From JBCCQH01 sp039024435 (GTDB lineage Bacteria; Bacteroidota; Bacteroidia; J057; JADKCL01): a stretch of 64,000 nucleotides of DNA. The notes below the pieces were generated by a model. It worked only from the letters and a program-made list of their open reading frames with translations, ran no database searches and was not told where the DNA came from. A program made the translations under genes and the position numbers. The DNA lies in assembly GCA_039024435.1 (NCBI GenBank), contig JBCCQH010000014.1, positions 1 to 64,000 on the forward strand, given 5' to 3'. Below, piece after piece: positions 1-8,736 of this stretch. Within the stretch, counting starts at the first letter, position 1; each line of letters opens with the position of its first letter.

Positions 1-321
1 AGTCCCCGGGCGAGCATCCTCACCACCAATTTTGGCGCCTACAACCAGTTGAAGGATCGGTTTGTGAGGCACCTCCCGGTGCGGGCCCAAGGCAAAAAGG
101 CGGTCAAATTGCTGCCCTGGGTACACATTTCGGTCGCCAACGTAAAGCGCAACCTCTCGGGGATATTCCATGGCGTGAGCGAAAAGTACTTGCAGAACTA
201 TCTGGATGAATTCTGCTACAAGCTGAACCGACGCTACGAAGGGGAAACCCGGTTTGCGACCATCCTGGGCAATTCGCTCCGGCATTGGAACAAATACCAC
301 GTGTGGCAAAGAAGCGGATAG
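1..321 (+). CDS. IS1595-family transposase, C-terminal part (5' end outside window)
   Basis: Frame 1 is open from the first base to the TAG at 319-321 and gives about 106 residues; the true start lies outside the window. The sequence has the typical end of ISXO2/IS1595-type DDE transposases: a WVHISVANVKR stretch, then GIFHGVSEKYLQNYLDEFCY and a basic NRR tail. Such enzymes cut and paste their own element. I could not find a convincing terminal inverted repeat between 322 and 550, so the element boundary is not set. Whether the copy is intact cannot be judged from this end alone. Confidence 0.8.
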   Translation, partial: SPRASILTTNFGAYNQLKDRFVRHLPVRAQGKKAVKLLPWVHISVANVKRNLSGIFHGVSEKYLQNYLDEFCYKLNRRYEGETRFATILGNSLRHWNKYHVWQRSG

Positions 322-554
322 TCATTTTCCACAAACCAATTTTAAACCGACTCTTAGGCGGGAAAAATTTCATTTTGCTTTGATGAGTGCGGTGCTGCAA
401 TTTATCCATTTGGCACACCGTGGTGGGTGGCCGCACCGTGCACCCTGCGGCACCGAGAATTTACCGATCATAGATTGCGGTTGTCCCGCCATTGGGCCGG
501 GACAGGGTAAATGGGTAAGAGTGCATCCACTAGCTACCGTTATCAAACGGCGCT

Positions 555-1214
555 TCAATCTGGCGCCTTCAGCCCTAAAAATGCTTTTTGGCGGATGTAG
601 GCAGCCAGGGCTAGCTTTTCTACCGGGAGGCGCTTGCCCTCGATGATCAGGGCATCCGCGCGGCCGTTCAGGCGCTCGTACAGCCAGTCGATGATGGTTT
701 CGATGGGATCTTCGGCGGTAAAGGTCAGGTAAATCCGAATGGCTTCTACAAATCCAACCCGGTTTCCCCGGTGATCTTGATCAATCGTAATTTTGGCATT
801 GGTCTTGGGGATCTTGAATTTGTCGCCGCGTTCGAGCCAGCGGAGAAAGGTGCCAAACAGCTTGTACTTGAGATCCTTGTCCCGGGTCATGATCTCAATT
901 TTCATGTCGTCAAATCCAAAAATCGCGTCTTCATCGGCGTAATTGGTGCCGCTGCCGTAAGCCGGGGCGGCAATGGTGCTTTCTCCGGCAAAATGGGCTT
1001 TGACTTTTTCCGCCAGTTTTTCGATGCGTTGGAATTTATCTTTGGCCATTTCCCGAACCACTTCGTCGTCGTAGCGCTCGAATTTGTCCGGATGGTACTT
1101 TTGCCGGAGTTCTTTGTGGAGTCGGTCAAATGCTTCGGGATCGAGTCCTTGCAATTCGGTGCCGAAGAGTTCCTTGATTTCGGCGATGTCTTCTTGGCTG
1201 AGTTGCGCTTTCAT
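555..1214 (-). CDS. J-domain (DnaJ-like) protein
   Basis: 219-residue cytoplasmic protein. Residues 8-70 look like a J domain: a helix, then KYHPDKFERYDDE with the diagnostic HPD at 41-43, then a charged helix. J domains stimulate ATP hydrolysis by Hsp70 (DnaK). There is no Gly/Phe region and no zinc-finger domain, so this is not DnaJ itself but a specialised co-chaperone or a degenerate J protein. The remaining 150 residues are not recognised. The ATG at 1212-1214 is the natural start. The gene lies 17 bp downstream of the barrel gene ending at 1232 on the same strand, so co-transcription is likely. The client is unknown. Confidence 0.6.
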   Translation of the reverse strand: MKAQLSQEDIAEIKELFGTELQGLDPEAFDRLHKELRQKYHPDKFERYDDEVVREMAKDKFQRIEKLAEKVKAHFAGESTIAAPAYGSGTNYADEDAIFGFDDMKIEIMTRDKDLKYKLFGTFLRWLERGDKFKIPKTNAKITIDQDHRGNRVGFVEAIRIYLTFTAEDPIETIIDWLYERLNGRADALIIEGKRLPVEKLALAAYIRQKAFLGLKAPD

Positions 1215-1231
1215 GTAGTTGGCGAGATGGC

Positions 1232-1936
1232 TTACCGGCGGTCTTTGCCGCGGATGCTGTTGTCGATGGAACGGTTCGGATCGAAGGTAAAGTAAATGCT
1301 CAACAGCAACGATTGCAGGCGGTCGTTGCCACTGCGCGGCCCGAGTTGGGCGATGTTGTCGAGGTAATCGCTGCTGGTCAAGCGGTAAGTATATTCCAAT
1401 CCCAAACCGACCAGAGGACTCAATTGCAACTCCGCTCCGAGACTGAGCGGAAATCCGGCGGTCAGAGAGCCGTAGGTTTCGCCCTCGGCCCGGGTGCTGA
1501 TGTTGTCGAGCAGGTTGTTGTCATCCTGGTCTCGCGGGGTAAATCCCAGCAGCCCGATGCCGATGCTGGCGTAGGGGTTGAAGGAGGTTTCCCGGAGGAA
1601 GCGCGCCTTCAGCCGGAAATCCACGAAGAAAAACGGTGTCTCAACAAAGCGATTCGGACTCACCCCTTCCACGGCGGGCAAGTCCCGGTCCTGGGCCACA
1701 AACCGGCCAAAACCGGTGTTCAACTGCGGGGAAATGAGTTTTTCTGAGGCAAATTGCAGAGAGATGCTCACCCCGGGGTGGAAGCGGTAGAGGGCATCGC
1801 CCCCCGTGTTGAGATCCCCTACGTAGGCGGCGCCCAATAGGCCCACGCCGATCTTGAGCGGCTTTTGTTGACCCGGTTGGGCCAACAATGCCGTGGGAAG
1901 AACCAGCAGGAGAAGCATCAGTCGGACAGCGTGCAT
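1232..1936 (-). CDS. Outer-membrane beta-barrel protein
   Basis: 234 residues. A signal peptide (basic start, Leu-rich core, ALLAQ cleavage area near residue 20) is followed by alternating hydrophobic/aromatic strands, repeated Gly-rich turns (IGVGLLGAAYVGD, PYASIGIGLLGF) and an aromatic-rich last strand (LLSIYFTF). This is the usual look of an 8-stranded porin-like barrel of Bacteroidota. The reading frame extends to a TTG at 1942, but the ATG at 1934-1936 fits the signal peptide better. A short polar tail after the last strand (about 18 residues) is slightly unusual. Function unknown; it may share a transcript with the J-domain gene. Confidence 0.65.
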   Translation of the reverse strand: MHAVRLMLLLLVLPTALLAQPGQQKPLKIGVGLLGAAYVGDLNTGGDALYRFHPGVSISLQFASEKLISPQLNTGFGRFVAQDRDLPAVEGVSPNRFVETPFFFVDFRLKARFLRETSFNPYASIGIGLLGFTPRDQDDNNLLDNISTRAEGETYGSLTAGFPLSLGAELQLSPLVGLGLEYTYRLTSSDYLDNIAQLGPRSGNDRLQSLLLSIYFTFDPNRSIDNSIRGKDRR

Positions 1937-1961
1937 GACCAAAGATAGTACATTTTCGGGG

Positions 1962-2096
1962 TCAAAGCACCAGCCATTCCAGCAGCAAATAGATCAGCAC
2001 CATGCCTAGGACGACAAACACGACGATGAAGTCCTGCCAGTGGCGGGGTTTTTTGTGCTCGTTGTGGTCTTCTTTGGACGGATCAAAAAGTCCCAT
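1962..2096 (-). CDS. Small single-pass membrane protein (44 aa)
   Basis: The reading frame extends upstream, but the ATG at 2094-2096 gives a compact 44-residue protein: a charged N-terminal half (DPSKEDHNEHKKPRHW) followed by one strongly hydrophobic helix of about 20 residues at the C-terminus. The arrangement suggests a membrane protein with a cytoplasmic His/Lys/Asp-rich head. I do not recognise a family. It is on the same strand as, and 25 bp upstream of, the outer-membrane barrel gene, so all three minus-strand genes may form one unit. Its small size makes the call tentative. Confidence 0.5.
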   Translation of the reverse strand: MGLFDPSKEDHNEHKKPRHWQDFIVVFVVLGMVLIYLLLEWLVL

Positions 2097-2253
2097 GGTG
2101 CAGTGGTTGACTGAGCGTTCGGACCGGACCGGTGGGGGGTAGCATTGGGCGGTCAGCGCGGCCCATTGATCGAAATACAATTCCCACAGGCGAACCGCGG
2201 TACGATATTTGGCGCGATTCGAACGAAAATATCGAAAAATATTGAAATACAGT

Positions 2254-2261
2254 TATCTTTG
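2254..2261 (+). promoter_or_regulatory. Candidate -7 promoter element (TATCTTTG)
   Basis: TATCTTTG matches the Bacteroidota -7 consensus TAnnTTTG exactly. No TTG lies at the expected 19-20 bp upstream, so only the -7 box supports it. It would give a leader of about 140 nt before the operon that starts at 2408. Confidence 0.35.
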
Positions 2262-2407
2262 ATCGCATTGCCTGTGCGACGGTCTGTGGCAATTCGGGGA
2301 TAAGATTTCTCGAAATTCTTGCCCCCGAGTCATCGAAACCGGTACGCTGGGCTTTGGAACTACGATGGACCCACTAGATGCGAGTCGACCTAAGCCAATT
2401 ATAACCT

Positions 2408-3049
2408 ATGAAACGAGTAGCGGTAGCCCTGGTCATTATCATCCTGGCTGTGATTTGCAGTGTGCAATTCTTCAAATTGCGCCGGCTCAGTCCTCCCGAA
2501 GATTACGAATACGTATTCCGCGAAGACATTGACCTGGATTATCACAATCCGGTGTTGGTCCGGGAGTACTACGATACGGGCTACATGGTGGGCTCATTTG
2601 CCCGGGAAATGTGGCACAGTCGCGGGATCAATGTCCGCCTGGCGGAAAGTGACGATGCCGCCAATCGAAATGCCGTTCTGCGCTACAATCGCCTGCGGGC
2701 TTACACCGACTCGCTCGGGGCCCGGCTCGCGCAATCGCGCGCGCTCAAAGAGGCAGGTTTCAACAATGCGGACATCGCCACGATGGAGGCCGAGCGGATT
2801 TCTCCCCAAACGTATCGCGTCCGGAAACTGTTTGGTGAGCAAACGCTGATCAAAGGCGAGAAAAATAATGCGGTCTGGGAACTGCAAGGACGGCTGATCG
2901 CGCGCGGCTACGAAATTCCCCACGATGGCTACTATTGGACAGAAACCGAAGAGGCGGTGCGCGATCTCCAAGCGAAAAACGGCCTTTTCCCTTCGGGCAT
3001 GGTCCACCGAGAAACGCTCCAACTACTCCTCAACCAATCCGATAAATAA
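2408..3049 (+). CDS. Membrane-anchored peptidoglycan-binding protein
   Basis: 213 residues. An N-terminal helix (about residues 4-22) with no clear cleavage site anchors it in the inner membrane. A charged, helical middle part follows. The last 60 residues (about 149-208) look like a PG_binding_1 domain: paired helices around ELQGRLIARGY and the DGYYWTETEEAVRDLQ signature. Such domains bind peptidoglycan. The gene is only 29 bp upstream of the coiled-coil gene, so it may be the periplasmic sensor or anchor of the following GTPase/kinase operon; that link is inferred from position only. Confidence 0.6.
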   Translation: MKRVAVALVIIILAVICSVQFFKLRRLSPPEDYEYVFREDIDLDYHNPVLVREYYDTGYMVGSFAREMWHSRGINVRLAESDDAANRNAVLRYNRLRAYTDSLGARLAQSRALKEAGFNNADIATMEAERISPQTYRVRKLFGEQTLIKGEKNNAVWELQGRLIARGYEIPHDGYYWTETEEAVRDLQAKNGLFPSGMVHRETLQLLLNQSDK

Positions 3050-3078
3050 GATTCAAATACCCAATACACCCCAAGGAT

Positions 3079-3438
3079 ATGGCAACCAAGAAAAACGAAA
3101 CCCCCGCCGAAAACTCCGCCGCGAGTGCTGAAGCGGCAGTCGCGGCGCAGTACGCTTCGCGAATCGAAGCGGTCAAAGAACTCATCTTTGGTGAAGACAA
3201 TGCGGAGATCCGCCAGCGCCTCGCCGAGCTTGACCAGAAAATCGACGCGCGCATCCAAAACCTCAGCGATAAGCTGAGTGCGGTGATTGATGACCTCGAA
3301 AAGACCACCAATAGCCGCATCGACAATCTGGAAATGGACCTCAAGTCGGAAATCGACCGGGTGGACCACCACAAAGCGGACCGCTTCCGTCTGGGCAAGA
3401 TGCTGGAAGACATCGGCAAGGCACTGCAGGAAAAGTAA
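3079..3438 (+). CDS. Coiled-coil protein of the GTPase/kinase operon
   Basis: 119 residues, highly charged, with an Ala/Glu-rich start and then heptad-like repeats from about residue 27 to the end (RQRLAELDQKIDARIQNL and similar). No signal peptide and no membrane segment, so cytoplasmic. Probably a long coiled coil that oligomerises or bridges partners. It lies between the peptidoglycan-binding gene and the Roadblock-like gene, 6 bp before the latter, which strongly suggests co-expression. No enzymatic motif is visible. Confidence 0.6.
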   Translation: MATKKNETPAENSAASAEAAVAAQYASRIEAVKELIFGEDNAEIRQRLAELDQKIDARIQNLSDKLSAVIDDLEKTTNSRIDNLEMDLKSEIDRVDHHKADRFRLGKMLEDIGKALQEK

Positions 3439-3444
3439 GCCATT

Positions 3445-4302
3445 TTGCCGGATACCCCCGCACATACCGATCAGGACCGATTTCGGCGCCTTCAGGAATT
3501 GCTCTTTGAAGAGGACCGCGCTGTAGCGCAGCAAATCAAAGAAGAGGTAGAAACCCTGCGCGACGACTTGGTTTCTCCGGAGGAAATCCAGGAGCGCGTC
3601 CAGCCGTTCATTGACCACAAGGTCGAATACCTGCAAGAAAATTTTCCTGAGCTTTTCGGTCCGGTGATGGCGGAGACAATCAAAAAGCAGATCACCGAGC
3701 AGCAGGACGAGATGATCGATGCGCTTTATCCCATCATCGGGAAGCTCATTCGCAAGTTTGTTTCCCGCGAATTGGAACAGTTGGTGGAGCGGATCGACCG
3801 GTCGATCAACGACGCGTTTTCCTGGGCGAGCTGGCGGCGGCGGATTGCCGGCTGGTTCAAAGGCGAAAGCGATATGGACCGGATCGTGCGCGATCTGGCG
3901 CGGCCCCAAGTGGAGGAAGTCTTCATTGTGGACCAGGACTCGGGACTCCTTGCCGGAGCGTGGTCCCGCAAGCCCCACGCTGACCGGGACATGGTCGCGG
4001 GCATGCTGACTGCCATCAAATCATTCGTGGAGACTGCTTTTGAGCAGGGAGAGCAAGAATTGGAGATGATCGAGTACGACAACAACAAGATCATCCTGCA
4101 CAATTTTCACACCTTTTACATCGCCGTGACGACCAGCGGGGTTCTCACCTCGGATTTCAAGTCAGAACTGGCCAATCTCATTTTGGCCTTTGCCGAAAAG
4201 CACGCCATCCAAACCCGGGAAGACCTGGACGACGTCGTTGTCGAAAAGAATTCAAAAGCCCTCAAAGCCCATTTTGATGAGTACATTGAGCAAAATCAGT
4301 AA
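3445..4302 (+). CDS. Roadblock/LC7-like regulatory protein with helical N-terminus
   Basis: 285 residues. The start is probably the TTG at 3445, 6 bp after the previous stop; no ATG is suitably placed. The first 140 residues are charged helices (EEDRAVAQQIKEEVETLRDD and following). The last 130 residues resemble a Roadblock/LC7 or longin-like fold: EEVFIVDQDSGLLAGAW as the first strand pair, a helix with AGMLTAIKSFVETAF, then strands NNKIILHNFHTFYIAVTTSG and a closing helix. Roadblock proteins bind and regulate small GTPases, and the next gene is one. The 3' end overlaps the GTPase start. Fold assignment is from pattern only. Confidence 0.55.
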   Translation: MPDTPAHTDQDRFRRLQELLFEEDRAVAQQIKEEVETLRDDLVSPEEIQERVQPFIDHKVEYLQENFPELFGPVMAETIKKQITEQQDEMIDALYPIIGKLIRKFVSRELEQLVERIDRSINDAFSWASWRRRIAGWFKGESDMDRIVRDLARPQVEEVFIVDQDSGLLAGAWSRKPHADRDMVAGMLTAIKSFVETAFEQGEQELEMIEYDNNKIILHNFHTFYIAVTTSGVLTSDFKSELANLILAFAEKHAIQTREDLDDVVVEKNSKALKAHFDEYIEQNQ

Positions 4303-4780
4303 AAAAGTGATTCTTTTGGGCCATTTTGGCGTGGGGAAGACCTCCCTGGTGCGCCAATTTGTTCACCAAAAGTTCAGTGAGGAATACCTGACCACAATTG
4401 GGGTGAAAGTGGACAAAAAGCAGATTCCGGTCGCGGACCGCCTGCTTACGATGATCATTTGGGACATTGAAGGGGGCGCGGTGCAGAGCAAGTTGCCGCA
4501 GTCGTATTTTCTCGGGGCCCACGGTATCATTTATGTATTTGATCTGACGCGGCCGAGCACCTACGGCCGCATCGAGGATGAGTTGGCGTACTTTCGGGAT
4601 TTGCTTCCCAAGGCTTCGTTGCAGATCATCGGGAACAAGAAGGACTTGTTGGGTGCGGAGGAGCTGGCCCGCTTTGAGCGGGAGTTTTCCGGACAATGCG
4701 ATTTCCTGAGTTCGGCGAAAACCGGGGAGAATGTCGAAACCATGTTTGCCGGCCTGGGAGGGCTGATGCTGGCCGAATGA
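4277..4780 (+). CDS. Ras-like small GTPase
   Basis: 167 residues from the ATG at 4277, which overlaps the upstream gene by 26 nt. All G motifs are visible: P-loop GHFGVGKTS (15-23), switch I Thr40, WDIEGG (62-67), NKKD (120-123) and SSAK (145-148). The protein is a stand-alone GTPase domain of the prokaryotic Ras/Rab-like type (the group that includes MglA and the Rup proteins). The position equivalent to Ras Gln61 is Gly67, so intrinsic hydrolysis may be low and depend on a partner. The upstream Roadblock-like protein and the downstream kinase are the obvious candidates for regulator and effector. Confidence 0.85.
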   Translation: MSTLSKISKKVILLGHFGVGKTSLVRQFVHQKFSEEYLTTIGVKVDKKQIPVADRLLTMIIWDIEGGAVQSKLPQSYFLGAHGIIYVFDLTRPSTYGRIEDELAYFRDLLPKASLQIIGNKKDLLGAEELARFEREFSGQCDFLSSAKTGENVETMFAGLGGLMLAE

Positions 4781-5874
4781 TCGAGCGCATCAAACAACAC
4801 GTTGCCGCCGGGCGGATCCAAATTGCATTGTTGGACCCGGAAGGCGTACTGGTAGACAGTTGCCATACCCACATCAACTTGCGGAACTACGTGGGGAAGG
4901 CACTGCACGAGGTGAGCCCGATTTTTGAAGCGCTGATGAGCTCGATCCTCGAATTGCAGTCCGGAGGGGCGGCTTTTGGGATTCCGATGCTGACCTTTGA
5001 CTTGGATGGGCAGCAGTACGATTTGAACCTGGATTTTCGGCGGCTTTCCGAATATCCGGACTACATCATCTGGACGCTGGCGGACAACCGGAAATTCAAC
5101 TACAAGTTGCAGCAGATGCAGCAGGAGCGGAACGATTCGGTGATCCGAAATGAAACCATCCGCCGGCAGCAGCAATTGCTGAGCCAGGCCAATGAACGCC
5201 TGGAAATGATGAACCAAGGGCTGGACCGCTTTGCTTATATTGTCTCGCACGATCTGAAATCACCCCTGCGGGCAATCGGCAATTTGGCCGATTGGATCGA
5301 GGAAGGCATCGCCGACAACGATCCGGAGGAGGTTCAGCGCAACCTCGATTTGTTGAAGCGGCGGGTGCGCCGGATGGAAAGCTTGATCGAAGGCATCCTG
5401 CATTACAGCCGGGCGGGGCGGATCCAAGTTGAGCGCATCCCGGTCAATGTCCGCAAGTTGCTGGAAGAAATCATGGAGTCGAATCACCAGGAGAGCCCGG
5501 CGATCTTGGCGCTGCCGGAGGAGTTGCCGGTGCTGTTTACCTCGCGCACTTCGCTCTATCAGGTATTTGCGAACCTCATCAGCAACGCCATCAAGTACAA
5601 CGACCAGGCAGTTCCGGAGCTGGTGATTTCGGCGGTGCGCACCGGGGAATTTTGGCGCTTTACCGTCGCTGACAATGGCCCCGGAATTGCCCCCAAGCAC
5701 CACGAGACCATTTTTGAGATTTTTGGAACCCTACAATCCAAAGACAGCTACGAAAGCACCGGCATCGGCCTGACAATTGTGCAAAAGATTGTGGAGGATG
5801 CAGGGGGTACGATTGAGCTAGACTCTGCACTGGGCGAGGGCGCCCGTTTTTCCTTTACCTGGCCCGCGGGTTGA
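4777..5874 (+). CDS. Cytoplasmic sensor histidine kinase
   Basis: 365 residues; the ATG at 4777 overlaps the GTPase stop (ATGA), so translation is coupled. Residues 1-105 look like a PAS-type sensor fold (IALLDPEGVLVDS...). A short coiled coil leads to the H box RFAYIVSHDLKSPLRAIGNL with phospho-acceptor His158. The ATP-binding domain has an N box (NLISNAIKYND, Asn270), DNGPGIA (299-305) and GIGL (329-332). There are no membrane segments, so it senses inside the cell, perhaps the GTPase state. No response regulator gene is nearby. Last gene of the operon. Confidence 0.85.
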   Translation: MIERIKQHVAAGRIQIALLDPEGVLVDSCHTHINLRNYVGKALHEVSPIFEALMSSILELQSGGAAFGIPMLTFDLDGQQYDLNLDFRRLSEYPDYIIWTLADNRKFNYKLQQMQQERNDSVIRNETIRRQQQLLSQANERLEMMNQGLDRFAYIVSHDLKSPLRAIGNLADWIEEGIADNDPEEVQRNLDLLKRRVRRMESLIEGILHYSRAGRIQVERIPVNVRKLLEEIMESNHQESPAILALPEELPVLFTSRTSLYQVFANLISNAIKYNDQAVPELVISAVRTGEFWRFTVADNGPGIAPKHHETIFEIFGTLQSKDSYESTGIGLTIVQKIVEDAGGTIELDSALGEGARFSFTWPAG

Positions 5875-6258
5875 GCGCGGTCAGCTCAGGGGACCGATAG
5901 CATCTGTCGGGCAAAGGCAGCGCGCGCAATGACCAGAGCAAGGCGGGACTGGGGGGACTTCAGGGTTTGAGTCAGGGAGTTTGAGCGGCCCGCCCGCCTC
6001 GGCAACGTCTCGGGCGATTGGGTTGGCTGGGGACGGCTCACGAAGCGAACTTGTGCGCAATTCGGTGGAATTTTTCATGGGAGTACGAGGATTGAAATTA
6101 TAGATCAATATCCCGGTTTCCCTTTGCGGGAGCCATGACATTGGTCATTTTCCGAAAATGATAAATGTCAGTTTTTTGCGGTGGCCGTGGTCCCAATCTA
6201 AATGCCCGTAGGCCGAGCGGGAAGCGGCCTACGGGCATGCTGAATATTACTGTGGGGC
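5875..6258. other. Intergenic region with terminator-like hairpin
   Basis: 384 bp between the convergent kinase and aconitase genes. An 86-codon frame on the minus strand has no recognisable product and I do not accept it. The only clear structure is the hairpin at 6202-6238. Confidence 0.5.
6202..6238. terminator. 14-bp perfect hairpin downstream of aconitase
   Basis: Arms 6202-6215 (atgcccgtaggccg) and 6225-6238 (cggcctacgggcat) pair perfectly around a 9-nt loop. It lies 20 bp after the aconitase stop and is symmetric, so it could serve both convergent genes. There is no proper T-tract on either side, so it may be a 3'-end stabiliser rather than a classical intrinsic terminator. Confidence 0.6.
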
Positions 6259-8526
6259 TTACAGGCCCTCCTGCTTGCGGATCAGGTTGAGGGCGCTGCC
6301 TTCCTTGAACCACTCGATTTGGCCTTGGTTCAGGGTATGGTTCACGGCAAATGCATCCTGCTGACCGTCGGCGTGGTGGGCAACCATCGTCAGCGGCTTG
6401 CCCGGAGCAAGTTCGGTCAGTCCCCGGATGTCAAAGGTGTCGTCTTCTTGGATCAGGTCGTAAGCGGCGGGATCGGCAAAGGTAAGGGCCAGGACGCCTT
6501 GCTTTTTCAGGTTGGTTTCGTGGATCCGGGCAAACGAGCGGACGATCACCGCCCGTACCCCCATGAAGCGCGGCTCCATGGCCGCGTGCTCACGGGAGGA
6601 GCCTTCGCCGTAGTTTTCGTCGCCGATGATGATCGAGCCCACGCCGGCCTCGCGGTAGGAGCGGGCCACTTTCGGCGCTTCCATGTACTCCCCGGTGAGG
6701 GCGTTTTTGACGTGATTGGCCTCACCGTTGAAGGCGTTCACTGCGCCCAGCATCAGGTTGTTGGAGATGTTGTCGAGGTGACCGCGGTAACGCAGCCAGG
6801 GGCCAGCCATCGAAATGTGGTCCGTCGTGCATTTGCCCCAGGCCTTGATGAAGAGCTTGAGTCCGTTGATATCGGTGCCCTCCCAGGCGGGGAAGGGGGT
6901 AAGCAGTTGGATGCGTTTCGACTCGGGGTTCACGGTAATTACGATGCCGGAGCCTTCCTCGGCGGGGGCCTGGTAGCCGGGATCTTCGGCACCGAAACCT
7001 TTGGGCGGCAATTCGATGCCTTGGGGCTCATCGAGCATCACTTCCTGGCCGGATTCGTTGGTGAGGCTGTCGGTGAGCGGATTGAAATCGAGGCGGCCGC
7101 CGAGCACCATGGCGGTTACCAGTTCGGGCGAACCGACAAAAGCATGGGTGTGGGGATTGCCATCGTTGCGCTTTTTGAAGTTCCGGTTGAAGGAGGTGAT
7201 GATGGAGTTGGCGCGGCTGGGATCGTCGGTGTGGCGGGCCCACTGACCGATGCAGGGACCGCAGGCATTGGCGAGGACGACCCCACCGATGGTATCGAAG
7301 ACGCCGAGAATGCCGTCGCGTTCGGCGGTGTAGCGTACCAATTCGGAACCGGGGGTGATGGTGAATTCGCTGCGGGCTTTGAGGTTTTTCGTGCGGGCCT
7401 GTTCGGCGATTGAGGCCGCCCGGGTGAGGTCTTCGTAGGACGAATTGGTGCAGGAGCCGATCAAACCGACTTCCAATTTCATCGGCCAGTTGTTTTCCCG
7501 GGCGATTTGGCCAAACTCACTGATCGGAGTAGCGAGGTCGGGGGTAAAGGGGCCGTTGAGGTGAGGTTCGAGTTCATCCAGGTTGATCTCGACGAGGCGG
7601 TCGTAAAACTGCTCGGGATTGGCGTAGACTTCGTCGTCGGAGCGAAGGTGCTCGGCGACGTTGTCGGCGAGGGCGGCGAGGTCAGCGCGCTCGGTTGCTT
7701 CGAGGTAGCGCTTCATGGCCGCGTCGTATTCAAAAATCGAGGTGGTCGCTCCGATTTCCGCGCCCATGTTGCAGATGGTGCCTTTGCCGGTGCCAGAAAT
7801 CGTGTGGGCCCCGGGTCCAAAGTATTCGACGATGGCCCCGGTTCCGCCCTTGACAGTGAGGATACCGGCGACTTTCAGGATGACGTCCTTGGAGGCGGTC
7901 CAGCCGTTGAGGCGGCCGGTCAGTTTGACCCCGATGAGCTTGGGCATTTTTAATTCCCAGGGCATTCCGGCCATGACATCGACGGCATCGGCGCCACCGA
8001 CCCCGATGGCGATCATACCCAGGCCGCCGGCATTGGGGGTGTGGGAGTCGGTACCGATCATCATGCCGCCGGGGAAGGCATAGTTTTCGAGTACGACCTG
8101 GTGGATGATGCCCGCGCCGGGTTTCCAAAAGCCGAGCCCATATTTGTTGCAGACATCGGCGAGGAAGCTGTAGACTTCGCGGTTGGTGGTTTTGGCTTCG
8201 GCGAGGTCTTCGGTGGCTCCGATTTTGGCTTGGATCAGGTGGTCGCAGTGGACCGTGGAGGGCACGGCAGTGTTGGCTTTGCCGGCCATCATGAACTGCA
8301 ACATTGCCATCTGGGCGGTGGCATCCTGCATGGCCACACGGTCGGGGGCAAAGTCCACGTAGGCTTTGGCCCGCTCGTAGGGGGCTGCCGGCATTGCCGC
8401 AAAGAGGTGGGAATAGAGGATCTTTTCGGAGAGGGTCAGCGGACGTCCGAGCAAGGCGCGTGCTGCGGCGACCCGCGCTCCCATTCCGTCATACACCGTT
8501 TTGATCATATCAATGTCAAATGCCAT
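6259..8526 (-). CDS. acn: Aconitate hydratase
   Basis: 755 residues, the usual length for the aconitase of Bacteroidota, which resembles the mitochondrial enzyme. It isomerises citrate to isocitrate in the TCA cycle using a [4Fe-4S] cluster. Cluster ligands are visible: Cys359 in IGSCTNSSYED, and Cys422 and Cys425 in ANACGPCIGQW. The substrate-binding GTDSHTPNAGGLG stretch is at about 158-170, and the C-terminal swivel domain carries GDENYGEGSSREHAAMEPR. Start ATG at 8524-8526 fits homologues. It stands alone, with a hairpin just after it. Confidence 0.96.
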   Translation of the reverse strand: MAFDIDMIKTVYDGMGARVAAARALLGRPLTLSEKILYSHLFAAMPAAPYERAKAYVDFAPDRVAMQDATAQMAMLQFMMAGKANTAVPSTVHCDHLIQAKIGATEDLAEAKTTNREVYSFLADVCNKYGLGFWKPGAGIIHQVVLENYAFPGGMMIGTDSHTPNAGGLGMIAIGVGGADAVDVMAGMPWELKMPKLIGVKLTGRLNGWTASKDVILKVAGILTVKGGTGAIVEYFGPGAHTISGTGKGTICNMGAEIGATTSIFEYDAAMKRYLEATERADLAALADNVAEHLRSDDEVYANPEQFYDRLVEINLDELEPHLNGPFTPDLATPISEFGQIARENNWPMKLEVGLIGSCTNSSYEDLTRAASIAEQARTKNLKARSEFTITPGSELVRYTAERDGILGVFDTIGGVVLANACGPCIGQWARHTDDPSRANSIITSFNRNFKKRNDGNPHTHAFVGSPELVTAMVLGGRLDFNPLTDSLTNESGQEVMLDEPQGIELPPKGFGAEDPGYQAPAEEGSGIVITVNPESKRIQLLTPFPAWEGTDINGLKLFIKAWGKCTTDHISMAGPWLRYRGHLDNISNNLMLGAVNAFNGEANHVKNALTGEYMEAPKVARSYREAGVGSIIIGDENYGEGSSREHAAMEPRFMGVRAVIVRSFARIHETNLKKQGVLALTFADPAAYDLIQEDDTFDIRGLTELAPGKPLTMVAHHADGQQDAFAVNHTLNQGQIEWFKEGSALNLIRKQEGL

Positions 8527-8736
8527 ATCAGATCTGATTAGAGTAAGTGCTATTGGATAAAAAATTCAACTTCTAATTCCAAAATACGCTTTAACGGACA
8601 AGGGCGCAAGTTGCCGTGGGGGCGAGCGATGGGTCCGGTCAGTGGAAAAGGGGTATTTTGGGGGAAGAATTTTGTGGAAATTTCACCTGGTCAACATCTT
8701 ATAGTTGTAATATGTTACAAAAAACCTTTTTACGTC

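Noticed and set aside
5881..6141. 86-codon minus-strand frame between kinase and aconitase
   Set aside because: Low-complexity Pro/Ser sequence, no family, and lies in a convergent gap.
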